DNA of 64,000 nucleotides, from contig CAYLZW010000002.1 of assembly GCA_964388085.1 (NCBI GenBank), positions 1-64,000 of the forward strand. The letters run 5' to 3'. The notes beneath the pieces are model-generated. The model searched no databases. It was not told the origin of the DNA and was given only the letters and a program-made list of their open reading frames with translations. The DNA comes from CAYLZW01 sp964388085. GTDB lineage: Bacteria > Myxococcota > UBA727 > CAYLZW01. Numbering within the stretch: the first letter of the stretch is position 1; each line of letters opens with the position of its first letter. Positions 9,744 through 19,593 of this stretch are shown here, piece by piece. The translations under genes were made by a program, and so were the position numbers.

Positions 9744-12700
9744 ATGCGCGAAGCTCTCGATGGCCTGGTGCTGCGGACGCTGTCGTGGGCCGACGGGCTC
9801 TGGCCGGCGCCGCCGAGCGCGTCGCCATCCGCGCCCGCGGGCAGCGTCGACGCGCTGGCGCCCGGCTCCGTGGTCGCCAATCGCTACCGGCTCGAGGACG
9901 TGCTCGGGGAAGGCGGCTTCGGTCGCGTGTGGCGGGCGCGTGATCTGAGCGCAGAGCGCGACGTGGCCTTCAAAGAGATGCGGAGACCGGCGACGGCGGA
10001 CGACGAGGGCGCGAGCACGGCGCAGCTCGAGCAGGAGTTCTACTCGCTCTCGAAGCTGCAGCACCCGAACATCGTGCGCGTGTTCGACTACGGCGAGCTC
10101 GACGACGGCACCCGCTATCTCGTCATGGAGCTCGTCCCCGGCTACGACGTCTACGAGAAGGTGAAGCGCGGCCCGCTCGAGCGCGACAGCGTCTTTCGCG
10201 TGCTCATCGATATGTGCCAGGCGCTTCACCTCATGCACTCGCGCCTGTTCGTGCACTGCGACATCAAGGCCGAGAACATCCGCGTCACGAGCAAGGGCGC
10301 GAAGCTGATGGACTTCGGCCTCTTGCACCAGCTCGGCACGCCCGCCACAGAGGCGCGCGGCACGCCGCAGTACATGGCGCCGGAGATGATTCAAGGCGGC
10401 GTCATCGACGGACGCACCGACCTCTACTCGCTCGGCGCGCTCGCCTACGAGATGTTCTCCGGCCGGCTCCCCTTCGAGGGAGCGACGCCGCTCGAGGTCA
10501 TGCAGCAGCACCTCGGCGAACGGCCGAGGGAGCCGAGCTATTACCTCGACCTCCCCGACGGCGTCGACGAGCTCGTGCTGCGCCTGCTCGCGAAAGACCC
10601 CAAGGAGCGGTTCAAGAGCGCCGCCGATGTGCTCGCGTCTTTGACGTCGCTCTCCGGCATCGACGCCGAAGACCTGCCGGTCACCCATCGCACGAGCTAC
10701 CTCTACAGCGCCAACCTCGTCGGGCGAGAGCGGGAGAGCGCGGAGCTGCGTTCGCTGCGCGAGCTGCTGCAGGAGGGCAAGGGCGGCGCACTCTTTTTGA
10801 GCGGCCGAGGCGGTGAAGGCAAAACGCGCCTGCTCGAGGAGCTGCGGCTCGGCATCAAGCTCGATCGCATCCCGTGGGCCTCGTCGGTGTGTCGGCGCGA
10901 AGGGCTCGCGCCCCTGCAGCCGATGGTCGAGGTGCTCGAGCTCCTCGCCGCGCGGACCTCGGACCCGATCCTCGCCCCCCATGGCGCCGTGCTCTCGCAC
11001 ATCCTGCCGTCGCTGCGCGGGCGCGGCTTCAGCCCTCCCCCGTTCGCTAGCCCGACGACGGCGAAGTTCCGCGTCAACGAGGCCGCCGCGGCGTGGCTGA
11101 AGGACCTCGCCGCCGAGCGGCCGCTCTGCCTCGCGCTCGAGGATCTGCACGCCGCCGACGGGGCGACGCTGGATCTGTTCAACCACCTGATCCGAGAGCT
11201 GAAGGGCAGCGCGGTCTTGCTGCTCGGCACGTTCCGTAGCACCGAGGTGGACCGGACGTCGCCGCTGTACGCGACCGTGAGTGAAGGCGCCGCGCGCTGC
11301 CTGGAGCTCTCGCCGCTGTCGCGCGCCGCCGTCGACGAGCTGCTCGCGAGCACGTTGACCGAGCACGCCCTCTCGAACGACTTCATCGACGTGATGTTCG
11401 AGCGCACGGGTGGCAACGCGTTCTTCGTCATCGAGATGCTGCGCTATCTCGTCGAGGCGGGCCACCTGGCCGAGCACGAGGGCCGCTTCGCGATGACCGC
11501 GGAGGCGGTGGAGCTACCAGGCGAGATCGGCGCCATCGTCGAGAAGCGCCTGCTCGCGCTACCGGACGAGCTGGCCGACTTCTGCCGCGCCGTGGCGCCC
11601 ATCGGTCGCGCGCTGTCGGCGAAGCTGGTCGAGGAGCTCACCGCGAGCTCTCGGGAGTCCGTGCAGGAGCGCTTCGAGCAGCTGGTGGAGCGACAGTTCC
11701 TATCGCGGGAGCGCGGGCAGTTCTCGTTCGCGAACGACGCGGTGCGAGAGGGCATCTACCGCAACACCGCCGACGACGAGCGCCAGGCGCGGCACCTGCG
11801 CATCGGCGAGCTGCTCGAGAAGGGCGTCGGCGTCCCCGACGAGCAGCCGGCGCCGCCGAACCAGCTCGCCTACCACTACAAGCGCAGCCGAACCCCCGAG
11901 CGCGCCGTCGACTTCTTCTTGGCCGCCGCGCAGCTCGCCATCAAGAAGCAGCTCCTGCTCGAAGGCAGCCAGATGCTGAGCGAAGGCGCGGAGCTGCTCG
12001 AGCAGTCCTCACGCAAGGACAAGACGCCCTTGTTGGCGACCTTCTACGACGCGATGGCCGCTGCCGCCGTCGGGACCCATCCACCGTCGACGGTGAAGGC
12101 CGTCGCTCGGCTCGACGAGCTCTGGCAGAACAAGGTGGATCCCGATCGCGTGCTCGCGCTCATCAAGAAGCGCAAGGAGCGCGCGGAGAAGGCGCCGGCG
12201 TTCTTGAAGAAGTACTTCTCGCCGCCGCCGGGGCCGCCCCCGCCGTTCGATCCGAAGACCGACGATCCGGTGCGCATCTTCGACCGGCAGCTGCAGCTCC
12301 ACGGCATGCAGGCGATGGCCTTCGCCGTCCTCGGTCAGCCGGACCAGGCCATGGCCGTCGCCGACCGACTGGTCGCGCGCCTCCCCGACCCCCGCTCGCC
12401 GCTGAAGGCGGTGGCGGCGGTGCCGCGCATCCTCGCGCTCTTTCACATGGGGCGCTTCGGTGAGCTGCGCGAGGTGGCGAGAGGCGCGATGGCCGCCTTC
12501 GAGGCCGCCGGTGATCGTCTGCCGCCGCCGCTGCGCATCTTCTGGTTCTTGTCGACGTACGTGTACTCGCTGTCCGAGGCCGTCGACGGGCGCGTGCTCG
12601 ACGAGGACGTCGCGAACAAGGCGAAGGACATCGCGGAGCGCTTCGACCTGCCGCAAGAGCGCGCCTTCGCCATGCTGCCCCGGCTCGTGCGCGCGGCCGT

Positions 12701-13412
12701 CTCCGGCATCCCGTCCGAGCTGAACCGATGGTTCGCCGAGATGGACGACATCATCCGTCGCCTCGGCTACCCCCACGCGCTGCACAGCCGCTTCCGTCTG
12801 TGGCTGCCCATCTATTACCTCGAGCGCGGTGAGCTCGAGCTCTCCCGCGCCACCGCCGCGCGCCTCGAAGGAATGGGCAAGGCCACCCGAGACGTATGGC
12901 TGCTCACCTACGCCGGCATCTATCACGCGCTCGACGCCATGGAAGCTGGCGAGCACGAGCGCGCCGACCAGCTGCTCATCGGCGCCATCGAGGGAGCGCG
13001 CGCGCGCAAGCTCGGCCGCCTCGCCACGGCGCTGTGTGCGCGCGGGCAGCTCTTGTCCTCGGTGCAGCGCGACGCGGAGGCGCGCCCGCTGCTCGAAGAG
13101 GCGCTGCAGCGCGCGACCTCGAGCGAGCTCCGCTGCAGCTACGACGAGAGCGTCGCCAGCCGCCTGCTCGGCGAGGTCAGCGACGGCGAGCCCGGGGACA
13201 ACCTCCTCGCCCGGGCGCTCGAGGTCGCCGCCGACATGCAGAGCCCCGTACAGCAGGGCTTCGCGTGGTACGCCATCGCACGTCGACGGCAGCGGCTCGG
13301 AAACGGTGACGTGCAGCAAGCGGTCGACGAGGCGATCGGCCAGTTCTCTTCCATCGACAACACGCGCTGGTGCGAGCGCGCGAAGAAGCTGGCGCTCGTC
13401 CGCGCCGAATAG
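9744..13412 (+). CDS. PknK-like Ser/Thr kinase fused to AAA ATPase and TPR-like region
   Basis: The product has 1222 residues and three parts. The kinase domain (about 48-310) has GEGGFGRVW, Lys77 in VAFKEM, and DFG with Asp190, but its catalytic loop reads HCDIKAEN: the usual Arg of HRD is Cys172, making it a non-RD kinase. Residues about 325-700 form a STAND/AAA_16-type ATPase, with VGRERESAELRSL, P-loop SGRGGEGKTR near 352-361 and Walker B LALEDLHAAD. The rest is helical and repeat-like, probably TPR. This layout matches the family of large kinase-ATPase signalling proteins known as PknK or MalT-like. Its 15-base distance to the STAS-like gene downstream suggests co-transcription and a possible substrate. 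Confidence 0.9.
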   Translation: MREALDGLVLRTLSWADGLWPAPPSASPSAPAGSVDALAPGSVVANRYRLEDVLGEGGFGRVWRARDLSAERDVAFKEMRRPATADDEGASTAQLEQEFYSLSKLQHPNIVRVFDYGELDDGTRYLVMELVPGYDVYEKVKRGPLERDSVFRVLIDMCQALHLMHSRLFVHCDIKAENIRVTSKGAKLMDFGLLHQLGTPATEARGTPQYMAPEMIQGGVIDGRTDLYSLGALAYEMFSGRLPFEGATPLEVMQQHLGERPREPSYYLDLPDGVDELVLRLLAKDPKERFKSAADVLASLTSLSGIDAEDLPVTHRTSYLYSANLVGRERESAELRSLRELLQEGKGGALFLSGRGGEGKTRLLEELRLGIKLDRIPWASSVCRREGLAPLQPMVEVLELLAARTSDPILAPHGAVLSHILPSLRGRGFSPPPFASPTTAKFRVNEAAAAWLKDLAAERPLCLALEDLHAADGATLDLFNHLIRELKGSAVLLLGTFRSTEVDRTSPLYATVSEGAARCLELSPLSRAAVDELLASTLTEHALSNDFIDVMFERTGGNAFFVIEMLRYLVEAGHLAEHEGRFAMTAEAVELPGEIGAIVEKRLLALPDELADFCRAVAPIGRALSAKLVEELTASSRESVQERFEQLVERQFLSRERGQFSFANDAVREGIYRNTADDERQARHLRIGELLEKGVGVPDEQPAPPNQLAYHYKRSRTPERAVDFFLAAAQLAIKKQLLLEGSQMLSEGAELLEQSSRKDKTPLLATFYDAMAAAAVGTHPPSTVKAVARLDELWQNKVDPDRVLALIKKRKERAEKAPAFLKKYFSPPPGPPPPFDPKTDDPVRIFDRQLQLHGMQAMAFAVLGQPDQAMAVADRLVARLPDPRSPLKAVAAVPRILALFHMGRFGELREVARGAMAAFEAAGDRLPPPLRIFWFLSTYVYSLSEAVDGRVLDEDVANKAKDIAERFDLPQERAFAMLPRLVRAAVSGIPSELNRWFAEMDDIIRRLGYPHALHSRFRLWLPIYYLERGELELSRATAARLEGMGKATRDVWLLTYAGIYHALDAMEAGEHERADQLLIGAIEGARARKLGRLATALCARGQLLSSVQRDAEARPLLEEALQRATSSELRCSYDESVASRLLGEVSDGEPGDNLLARALEVAADMQSPVQQGFAWYAIARRRQRLGNGDVQQAVDEAIGQFSSIDNTRWCERAKKLALVRAE

Positions 13413-13426
13413 CTCGAGGTGATGCC

Positions 13427-13933
13427 ATGCCGGAGACCGGGAACTTGCGCTGGGAGGTCGAGAACGACGCGGACGGCGCCGCGCGGCTGGTGCTGAGCGG
13501 AGACATCGACGACCACGTGCGTATGGGCGCGGTCGAGCCGCCGGCCGCGAGCAAGCTCGTCGTCGACCTCTCGGGCGTGCGGCGCATCAGCTCCTTCGGG
13601 GTAAAGGAGTGGGTGCCCTTCGTGCGCGGGCTGAAGGCGCGCGGCGGCTCCATCGTCTTCGAGCGCTGCCCGAGCGTCATGGTGCGGCAGTTCAACATGG
13701 TGCCGTCGACGCGCGCCGGCGCCGTCATCAAGAGCGTTTTTTTGCCCTACTTCTGCGACGACTGTGACGACGAGCGGAACGACTTCCTGCTCGAGGTGAG
13801 CGGCGACGAGCCGCCCTTCGAGCCGCCCGCGCGCGCCTGCCCCGAGTGCGGCGCCGAGCTCGAGTTCGACGACGTACCCGAGTCCTACTTCGGCTTCTGG
13901 ACGCAGCGAGACGAGCTCATCGACGAGGACTGA
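13427..13933 (+). CDS. Free-standing STAS-like/zinc-ribbon protein
   Basis: The product has 168 residues. Residues about 5-105 look like a STAS (anti-sigma-factor antagonist) fold: LVVDLSGVRRISSFGVKEWV is the phosphorylation-site strand and helix, with Ser56 at the position phosphorylated in RsbV/SpoIIAA-type proteins. A split zinc ribbon follows, with CDDC at 110-113 and CPEC at 138-141, ending in ELEFDDVPESYFGF. The same module occurs free at 42987 and as the N-terminus of three kinases at 40738-48791. The start at 13427 lies 15 bases after the kinase-ATPase stop, so that kinase is a candidate partner. The STAS assignment rests on motif pattern only. Confidence 0.8.
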   Translation: MPETGNLRWEVENDADGAARLVLSGDIDDHVRMGAVEPPAASKLVVDLSGVRRISSFGVKEWVPFVRGLKARGGSIVFERCPSVMVRQFNMVPSTRAGAVIKSVFLPYFCDDCDDERNDFLLEVSGDEPPFEPPARACPECGAELEFDDVPESYFGFWTQRDELIDED

Positions 13934-13978
13934 GGGTCCGCCTCTCTACGCCGGCGGTGACCACGCCCCCCGAGGCCG

Positions 13979-14437
13979 CTACGCCTCGCTCGCCGGCAGC
14001 TCGTAATCGTGCCGGCAGGCGAGCACACGCGTACGGATCCGGCCGGTGGAGACGTCGATGACGCCCTCCTCGAGGCCGAGGATCGTGTTGAGCCACGCGA
14101 ACGAGTCGACCTTCGAGTAGAAGCGCACGCTGGCGACGATGCGGCGCAGCGTCGGATGCGCGGGATCCGGCGGCTCGCTGAAGCCCTGCGTCTCGTAGCG
14201 GATGCGGCCCCCGTCCTCACACAGGATGAGCCCTCGCACGTTCGGCGTGAAGACGCCGTCGCTGCGAAAGCGCGGCGCGTTCTCCCACTCGACCGCCCCA
14301 CGGATGCGCTCTCCGCGCACGCGGCCGTCGCCGCCGCCGAACAACTGCATGCGCTTGTTCTCGTCGAAGGGGGAGACGACGAGCTCGAGCGCGCCCGTGT
14401 AGAGGTAGTCGCCGTCGAAGAGGTGCTCGAGCTTCAC
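13979..14437 (-). CDS. DUF3237-family protein
   Basis: The product has 152 residues. It matches the DUF3237 pattern: an N-terminal strand with LEHLFDGDYLYTGALELV, then FGGGDGRVRGERIRGAVEWENAPRF, DGVFTPNVRGLILCEDGG and IRYETQGFS. Members are small beta-barrel proteins without an assigned reaction. The GTG start at 14437 is supported by a strong GGAGG six bases upstream; the longer reading frame beyond it is Arg-rich and unlike protein. It is convergent with the STAS-like gene and divergent from the metallopeptidase gene. Confidence 0.85.
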   Translation of the reverse strand: MKLEHLFDGDYLYTGALELVVSPFDENKRMQLFGGGDGRVRGERIRGAVEWENAPRFRSDGVFTPNVRGLILCEDGGRIRYETQGFSEPPDPAHPTLRRIVASVRFYSKVDSFAWLNTILGLEEGVIDVSTGRIRTRVLACRHDYELPASEA

Positions 14438-14573
14438 TGTCCCTCCACGCTTTGGGTGCCGCCTACGTGCGGGATCGCAGGTCGAGACGAGGAGTATAGA
14501 CGACACAGGCACGTCGCCGCGCGCTGCCAGGCCCTCGGTTGCGACGCCCAAGGGCACCTGCGATTCTCGACGG

Positions 14574-17500
14574 ATGCGATGCCCTCCCCTTGCACGTCTC
14601 CGCCGCCGCATGCGCCTCGTCGTCATGCTGGTGTGCAGCCTGCCCCTGCTGAGCTGCGTCGAGCCTCCCGAGCAACCGGACGCGCTGCCCTACTGGATGC
14701 TGAACAAGGCCCACTTCGCCGACGGCGGCGAGTGGTACTTCCAGCGCACCGTCACCGAGGTCCCCTACACGGCCGGCTTCACCTTCGTCGGCGACGCGGA
14801 CCTGGTCGATCGCATCCAATGGAAGATCGAGGAGGGCTTCCTCATCGCCTACCGCGCGCATCCGCTCATCGGAGGCAACGAGCACGACGTCGCGGGTGGC
14901 AACGACTACGACGCGCCGGTCGCCATGTACCCGATCCGGCGCCACTTCGACGTCGAAGGGGACTCCGTCATCGAGCGCCCCATGCGGCCCTGGTACGAGC
15001 GCGGATGGATGGACGTCGACTGGGGAAACGACCTCGTGACCAGTCACCGCTTCAGCGTCGCCCGTCTCGAGCGCGGCGGCCCCTCCTACGTCGTCACCGA
15101 CCCGAGCGACCCGGAGGCGATTCGCTTCGGCGTCCGGAGCGGCGGCGGCTGGCAGGACTCCATGGGCGGCGAGCTGCCGCGCATGCCGCGCATCGACCAC
15201 ATCGAGTTCACGACGCACGTGACGGTCTCCCCGACGCTGCAAGCCGACCCGGAGACGGGCAACCCCGGCTGTAACGGCGGCATCGCCGACAGCATCATCG
15301 ACATCTACGACTGCGCGCCCAGCGACATCGCCTTTCGAACGTCGATCCTGCGCCGCTTGCCGGACAACGACTTCGAGCAGAAGAAGCGCCCGACCGGCCT
15401 CCTGGCCAAGCGCTGGTTCGCGCGCTTCTTCCAGATGGGCACGTACTTCCTCGACGACGAGTACGGCCTCACCGACGCCGGGCTCGACCTCAAGGTGTCG
15501 CACTTCGGCATCTGGCAGCGCAGCACCGACGACGACGGCGCCCCGCTGCCCTACCGCGAGCGCAAGGTGCGGCCCATCGCGTTTCACGTCAACGGCAACT
15601 TCGATCCGGCCCTGCTCGGCGTGGCGCGAGACGCGCTCGAGTCCTGGGACGAGGCGTTCGTGGAGACCGTACGTGACCTCCGTCTCTCCGAGTGCGTCGA
15701 CGCCGGCGGCAGCGCCGCCGACTGCGCGGGCGACGTCGAGGTCCCCGAGGACGTGCTGGTGTTCTGTCCGCACAACCCCGTGCAAAAGGACGATCCAGAG
15801 GCCTGCGGCATAGCGGGCACCGTCGCCCGCGTCGGAGACCTCCGCTACAACATGCTCGCCTGGATCACGACGCCGAACGTGAACCGGATCGTCGGCCTCG
15901 CCTGGTGGGCGCCCGACCTGCAGACGGGCGAGATCGTCAACGCGAGCGCGAAGCTCTACGCGCCGGACATCGATCGAGCCGCGGCCACGACGCGCGACGC
16001 CATTCTCCTCATGCGCGGCGACATCACCCCCGAGGATCTCTTTCGCGGCGGCTACGTGCCGAGCAGCATGGCGGACCTCGAGGAGCTCGTGCACAGCCTC
16101 GAGCGCTACAGCGAGGATCCGTTCGCCGCGAACATCGAGGTCTCGGAGCGTACGCGGCCCTTCGGTGGGCCCGACGGCTCACCGGTGCCCGGCCAGTCGC
16201 TCGGGACGCCGGACACCTTCGACGGCGCCAGCTTTCGCTCCTCGTCGCTGGCGCCCTTCGTCGGCACCCGCTTCGAGTCCTCCGCCGTCGATGTGGAGTC
16301 GCTGTTGCTCGCCGGCATCGATCCGCGCAGTGACGATCTGAGCGCCGAGATGATCGGCGCCGCCTCACCGCTGCGGCGCTCGTTCGCCTCGCGCCCTCGG
16401 CGGCTCACGGAGACCAAGCTGCGAGAGCTCGGCGGCGACCTCGATCTTCCGGTGGCGGCGGATCTCGCCTATCTCCTCGACGAGACCAGCGAGCTCTCGG
16501 CGGACGAGCTGTACCAGGAGGTCCGCCGCCGCTTCGCGCAGGCGACCATGATGCACGAGCTCGGTCACGCCTTCGGCCTGACACACAACTTCTCGGGCTC
16601 CTACGACGCGTTCAATTACAAGCAGGGCTATTGGGACGCGCGCGACCCGACGCCGCGCTACGACCGCCAACCCTCACCCGGCGAGCGCGACGGCAACCTG
16701 ACGGACTACGCCTATGCCAGCGTCATGGACTACCACCCGTCTGCGAACGCCTACCTGCACGGCATCGGCAGCTTCGACAAGGCCGCCATCAAGTGGCTCT
16801 ACGGCGATCTGGTCGAGGTCTTCGACCCGGGTGACGGTGATCTCGAGCTGCTGAAGGCGATGTGGTTCCGCCAGCCGGAGCCGCACCTGCCGACGGTCAT
16901 CGTCGACGACCCGAGTCACCCCGGCGGTCATACGCACCGGAGCCTCCACCCGGCGAAGCTCGCCCAGGAGTACCCAAACCTCTTGCAGCGCGATTGGGTC
17001 CCGCTCGCCAAGCTCGAGGATCCCTACGATTGGGGCGCTCCTCTCGCCGCCGCCGATGGGCGTGTGGCCGTGCCTTATCTGAGCTGCAACGACGAGCTCA
17101 TCGGTGTGCTGCCGTACTGCCAGCCGTACGACATGGGCCTCGACCCGTACGAGATCGTGTCGAACCTGAGCAATTGGTACCACGCGTACTACATGCTCAA
17201 TAGCTTCCGGCGCGCGCGCCTCGACTTCTCGACGACGCGTTACGTCGACCAGATGTGGATGCGCGTCTTCTTTCCGCTGAAGAAGTGGCAGAACTGGCTG
17301 GCTCACTCGCAGTGGGAATTCGCCATGCAGGAGCCGACGGTCCACTCCGACGAGGACTTCCTGGAGCCGCTCGCCAGGTCCGCCGACGTGTCCTTCAATT
17401 TTCTGGCGCGCTTGCTCGCCGTCCCGAACTTCGGTCCGCACCGGCAGGTGACGATGCCCACGGGCGAAGAGCTGCTGGTCACGCACGAGTTCAACCTCGC

Positions 17501-18308
17501 CATCAGCCACCCCGATCCGCCCATGGACGCGCCGACGATGACGCTGCCGCTCGGGCCCGGGCGCATCTACACCAGCCTGTTCTCCATCACGACGTCACGC
17601 TTCGACGTCGAGAACATCGGGACCGCGGTGGACAAGGAGCTCGCGCTCGAGGCGCTGCTCGATCCCTCCTTCTTCTGGTTCCCTGGCCGCGAGACCTGGT
17701 CCGACGTCGAGCTGTGGATGGTGAACTTCTATTGGACGCACGCGCCCGAGCTGCTCGACGTCATGGGCTCGGTCATCGTCGCAGACACCACCCGGCTCGC
17801 CGCGTACTGGGACGGCGACGAGGCCAGCTACCGTGACTTCACGGATCTCTCGTCGACGTCCGCGGGCGTCGCCATCGACCCGGCCATCGGCTTCAGCCTG
17901 CGCCTGCGCGCCGCCATCTACGGCATCGGCCTGCTCTACAGCGGCTACGTCGACAAGTCCTTCCTCGATTACAGCCGCATCTACGTCGTGGGCGCGGACG
18001 ACGAGGTCCCGCTCGATCCGAGCGTTCCCGTCGTGGACTTCCTCGATCCCCGCACCGGCAAGCTGTATCGGGCGCCCAGCTTCCTCACCGTCGAGGGCAT
18101 CGAGCTCGGCATCGGCGCGCGTCTGCTACAGAAGGCGCAGGGCTCGCTGTTGGCCTCGACGGGCGCGGCATCGCCCGAATACGCGGCCTGGGCAGCGGAC
18201 ATGCTGAAGGACGACCTGGCGGTCATCGAGCTGCTGCGCGGGCTCGTGCAGCGCTTCGAAGACGCGACGTTCACCGGCCCGATCAACTCTCTGGATCGGC
18301 TCCCGTGA
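14574..18308 (+). CDS. Large lipoprotein zinc metallopeptidase (EcxA/DUF4953-like)
   Basis: The product has 1244 residues. A signal peptide with lipobox LLSC ends near residue 28, so it is probably a membrane-anchored lipoprotein exposed in the periplasm or outside. The catalytic motif MMHELGHAFGLTHNFSGSYD lies near residues 658-677. HExxHxxGxxH gives the three zinc-binding His and the general-base Glu, and HNFxGS is typical of the EcxA-like/DUF4953 branch of gluzincin/metzincin-type peptidases. A downstream SVMDYHPS segment supplies the Met-turn-like motif expected in metzincins. The target is unknown. An in-frame ATG at 14610 is an alternative start. The 3' end overlaps the opposite-strand gene at 18283 by 26 bases. 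Confidence 0.85.
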   Translation: MRCPPLARLRRRMRLVVMLVCSLPLLSCVEPPEQPDALPYWMLNKAHFADGGEWYFQRTVTEVPYTAGFTFVGDADLVDRIQWKIEEGFLIAYRAHPLIGGNEHDVAGGNDYDAPVAMYPIRRHFDVEGDSVIERPMRPWYERGWMDVDWGNDLVTSHRFSVARLERGGPSYVVTDPSDPEAIRFGVRSGGGWQDSMGGELPRMPRIDHIEFTTHVTVSPTLQADPETGNPGCNGGIADSIIDIYDCAPSDIAFRTSILRRLPDNDFEQKKRPTGLLAKRWFARFFQMGTYFLDDEYGLTDAGLDLKVSHFGIWQRSTDDDGAPLPYRERKVRPIAFHVNGNFDPALLGVARDALESWDEAFVETVRDLRLSECVDAGGSAADCAGDVEVPEDVLVFCPHNPVQKDDPEACGIAGTVARVGDLRYNMLAWITTPNVNRIVGLAWWAPDLQTGEIVNASAKLYAPDIDRAAATTRDAILLMRGDITPEDLFRGGYVPSSMADLEELVHSLERYSEDPFAANIEVSERTRPFGGPDGSPVPGQSLGTPDTFDGASFRSSSLAPFVGTRFESSAVDVESLLLAGIDPRSDDLSAEMIGAASPLRRSFASRPRRLTETKLRELGGDLDLPVAADLAYLLDETSELSADELYQEVRRRFAQATMMHELGHAFGLTHNFSGSYDAFNYKQGYWDARDPTPRYDRQPSPGERDGNLTDYAYASVMDYHPSANAYLHGIGSFDKAAIKWLYGDLVEVFDPGDGDLELLKAMWFRQPEPHLPTVIVDDPSHPGGHTHRSLHPAKLAQEYPNLLQRDWVPLAKLEDPYDWGAPLAAADGRVAVPYLSCNDELIGVLPYCQPYDMGLDPYEIVSNLSNWYHAYYMLNSFRRARLDFSTTRYVDQMWMRVFFPLKKWQNWLAHSQWEFAMQEPTVHSDEDFLEPLARSADVSFNFLARLLAVPNFGPHRQVTMPTGEELLVTHEFNLAISHPDPPMDAPTMTLPLGPGRIYTSLFSITTSRFDVENIGTAVDKELALEALLDPSFFWFPGRETWSDVELWMVNFYWTHAPELLDVMGSVIVADTTRLAAYWDGDEASYRDFTDLSSTSAGVAIDPAIGFSLRLRAAIYGIGLLYSGYVDKSFLDYSRIYVVGADDEVPLDPSVPVVDFLDPRTGKLYRAPSFLTVEGIELGIGARLLQKAQGSLLASTGAASPEYAAWAADMLKDDLAVIELLRGLVQRFEDATFTGPINSLDRLP

Positions 18309-19593
18309 GCGCCACGGAGAACACGCGCTCGAGCTCGTCGCCGTAGAGCTGCTTCAGGATGACCGCCGTGGGCGGCAGCTTCGGCGGATCGCGACCGAGC
18401 GCCGCGTACAGGCGTCGCTCCGCGCCCTCGATGTAGTGACCGACCCGCTGCGCCATGGCGCCGTGCACGAGCGCGCGATCCAGCACCACGGCGGCGACGT
18501 CGTCGGGGAGATCAGCCCGAGGGGCCAGACGTCTGCCTGTGAGTGCGGCGAGCTCCTCCCGCGGGCGCGTCCAGTCGTCGGCGATGGCCCCCGCGACCTG
18601 CACCGCGCCGTCGTGCGGCAGCCCCTCGAGATCGGGCACCACGACGCCCAGCACGCCGCTCATCACCGTCCGCTCGTCGTCATCGAGCTCGTTCACCGCC
18701 TGATCGAGGAGCGTCGCCGGCATGGCCTCGTGCGCGGCGCCGATCGCCTCCGTGAGCGCGGCCGGCACGTCCTCGCGCTCCCAGGTGGCGCGCGCGAGGT
18801 CGTCGAGGATCAGCCGGCGCGCGTTGCGCAGCAGGTACTGCACGACGATGAAGTTGTACGTCCCGTAGGCATAGCTGCGGAACGCGTCGAGGTCCGGCAG
18901 CACGCGCGCCACCTCGGCCGCGGTCACGTCGGCGTCGAAGTCGCCCTCGCCCGCGCCGAGCAGGAACGCAGCCAGCGCCTCCGAGAACATATGCCTTGGA
19001 CCGGCGCAGACCTGCTCCGGCCCGATCAAGAGCCCGGACCCATCCGCTTCTTCCCACACGCGCTCGGGCGTGACGGGCGGTCCCTCGTCGCCGCCCATCT
19101 CCGCGAGCAGCGCGTCGACGTTCAGCATGCTGGTGACGGGGTTGAAGCCGAGCACGAGCTTGAAGGCGGAGCCCACCACGGGGGGCACCGGATGGTCGCC
19201 GAGGGCCGGCTCTCGTCGTCGCCACAAGAACCACGGCACCATGGTGATGAGCTGGCCGACGCACTGCGCGTCCCGGTAGCGCAGCTCGCTGACGCCGGTG
19301 TCCTCGAGGTACAGCGTCCGGAAGTAGCGAACGTAGGAGAGCAGCTCCTTCCAGTGCTTCGTCATTTGTCGAAGCGCCGAGACGTTCATGGGGTTCTCGT
19401 GCCCCTGGCGCGAGTCCTCGTACGGGCAGCGGCGCAGCTCCATCTCGAAGCCCGGCGCGCGACTCTCAGGCGGCACGCGCCACTCCCCGAGGTGGCGGCC
19501 TTCGCCGTCGAGCAGCAGGTGCAAGCGTGCTTGGGCGATGAGCCCGTGCTCGACGACGAGCTCTGCGTCGGGCGAAGGGATGGCATCAGACAT
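18283..19593 (-). CDS. Unknown protein, paralogue B of a tandem pair beside the YcaO locus
   Basis: The product has 436 residues and belongs to no family I recognise. It has no signal peptide or clear membrane segment. It shares conserved blocks with the protein encoded upstream at 19586-20776: RRCPYEDSRQGHENPMNVSA with Cys, His and Pro conserved, QMTKHW, PWFLWRRR, and LLIGPEQVCAGP. The repeated CPY-x2-SR-x2-HE-x-PMN-x-SAL pattern could form a metal or substrate site, but this is inference. The start overlaps the paralogue's stop by eight bases, so the two are one operon made by duplication. They are transcribed away from the HlyD/M50 genes. Confidence 0.75.
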   Translation of the reverse strand: MSDAIPSPDAELVVEHGLIAQARLHLLLDGEGRHLGEWRVPPESRAPGFEMELRRCPYEDSRQGHENPMNVSALRQMTKHWKELLSYVRYFRTLYLEDTGVSELRYRDAQCVGQLITMVPWFLWRRREPALGDHPVPPVVGSAFKLVLGFNPVTSMLNVDALLAEMGGDEGPPVTPERVWEEADGSGLLIGPEQVCAGPRHMFSEALAAFLLGAGEGDFDADVTAAEVARVLPDLDAFRSYAYGTYNFIVVQYLLRNARRLILDDLARATWEREDVPAALTEAIGAAHEAMPATLLDQAVNELDDDERTVMSGVLGVVVPDLEGLPHDGAVQVAGAIADDWTRPREELAALTGRRLAPRADLPDDVAAVVLDRALVHGAMAQRVGHYIEGAERRLYAALGRDPPKLPPTAVILKQLYGDELERVFSVALTGADPES

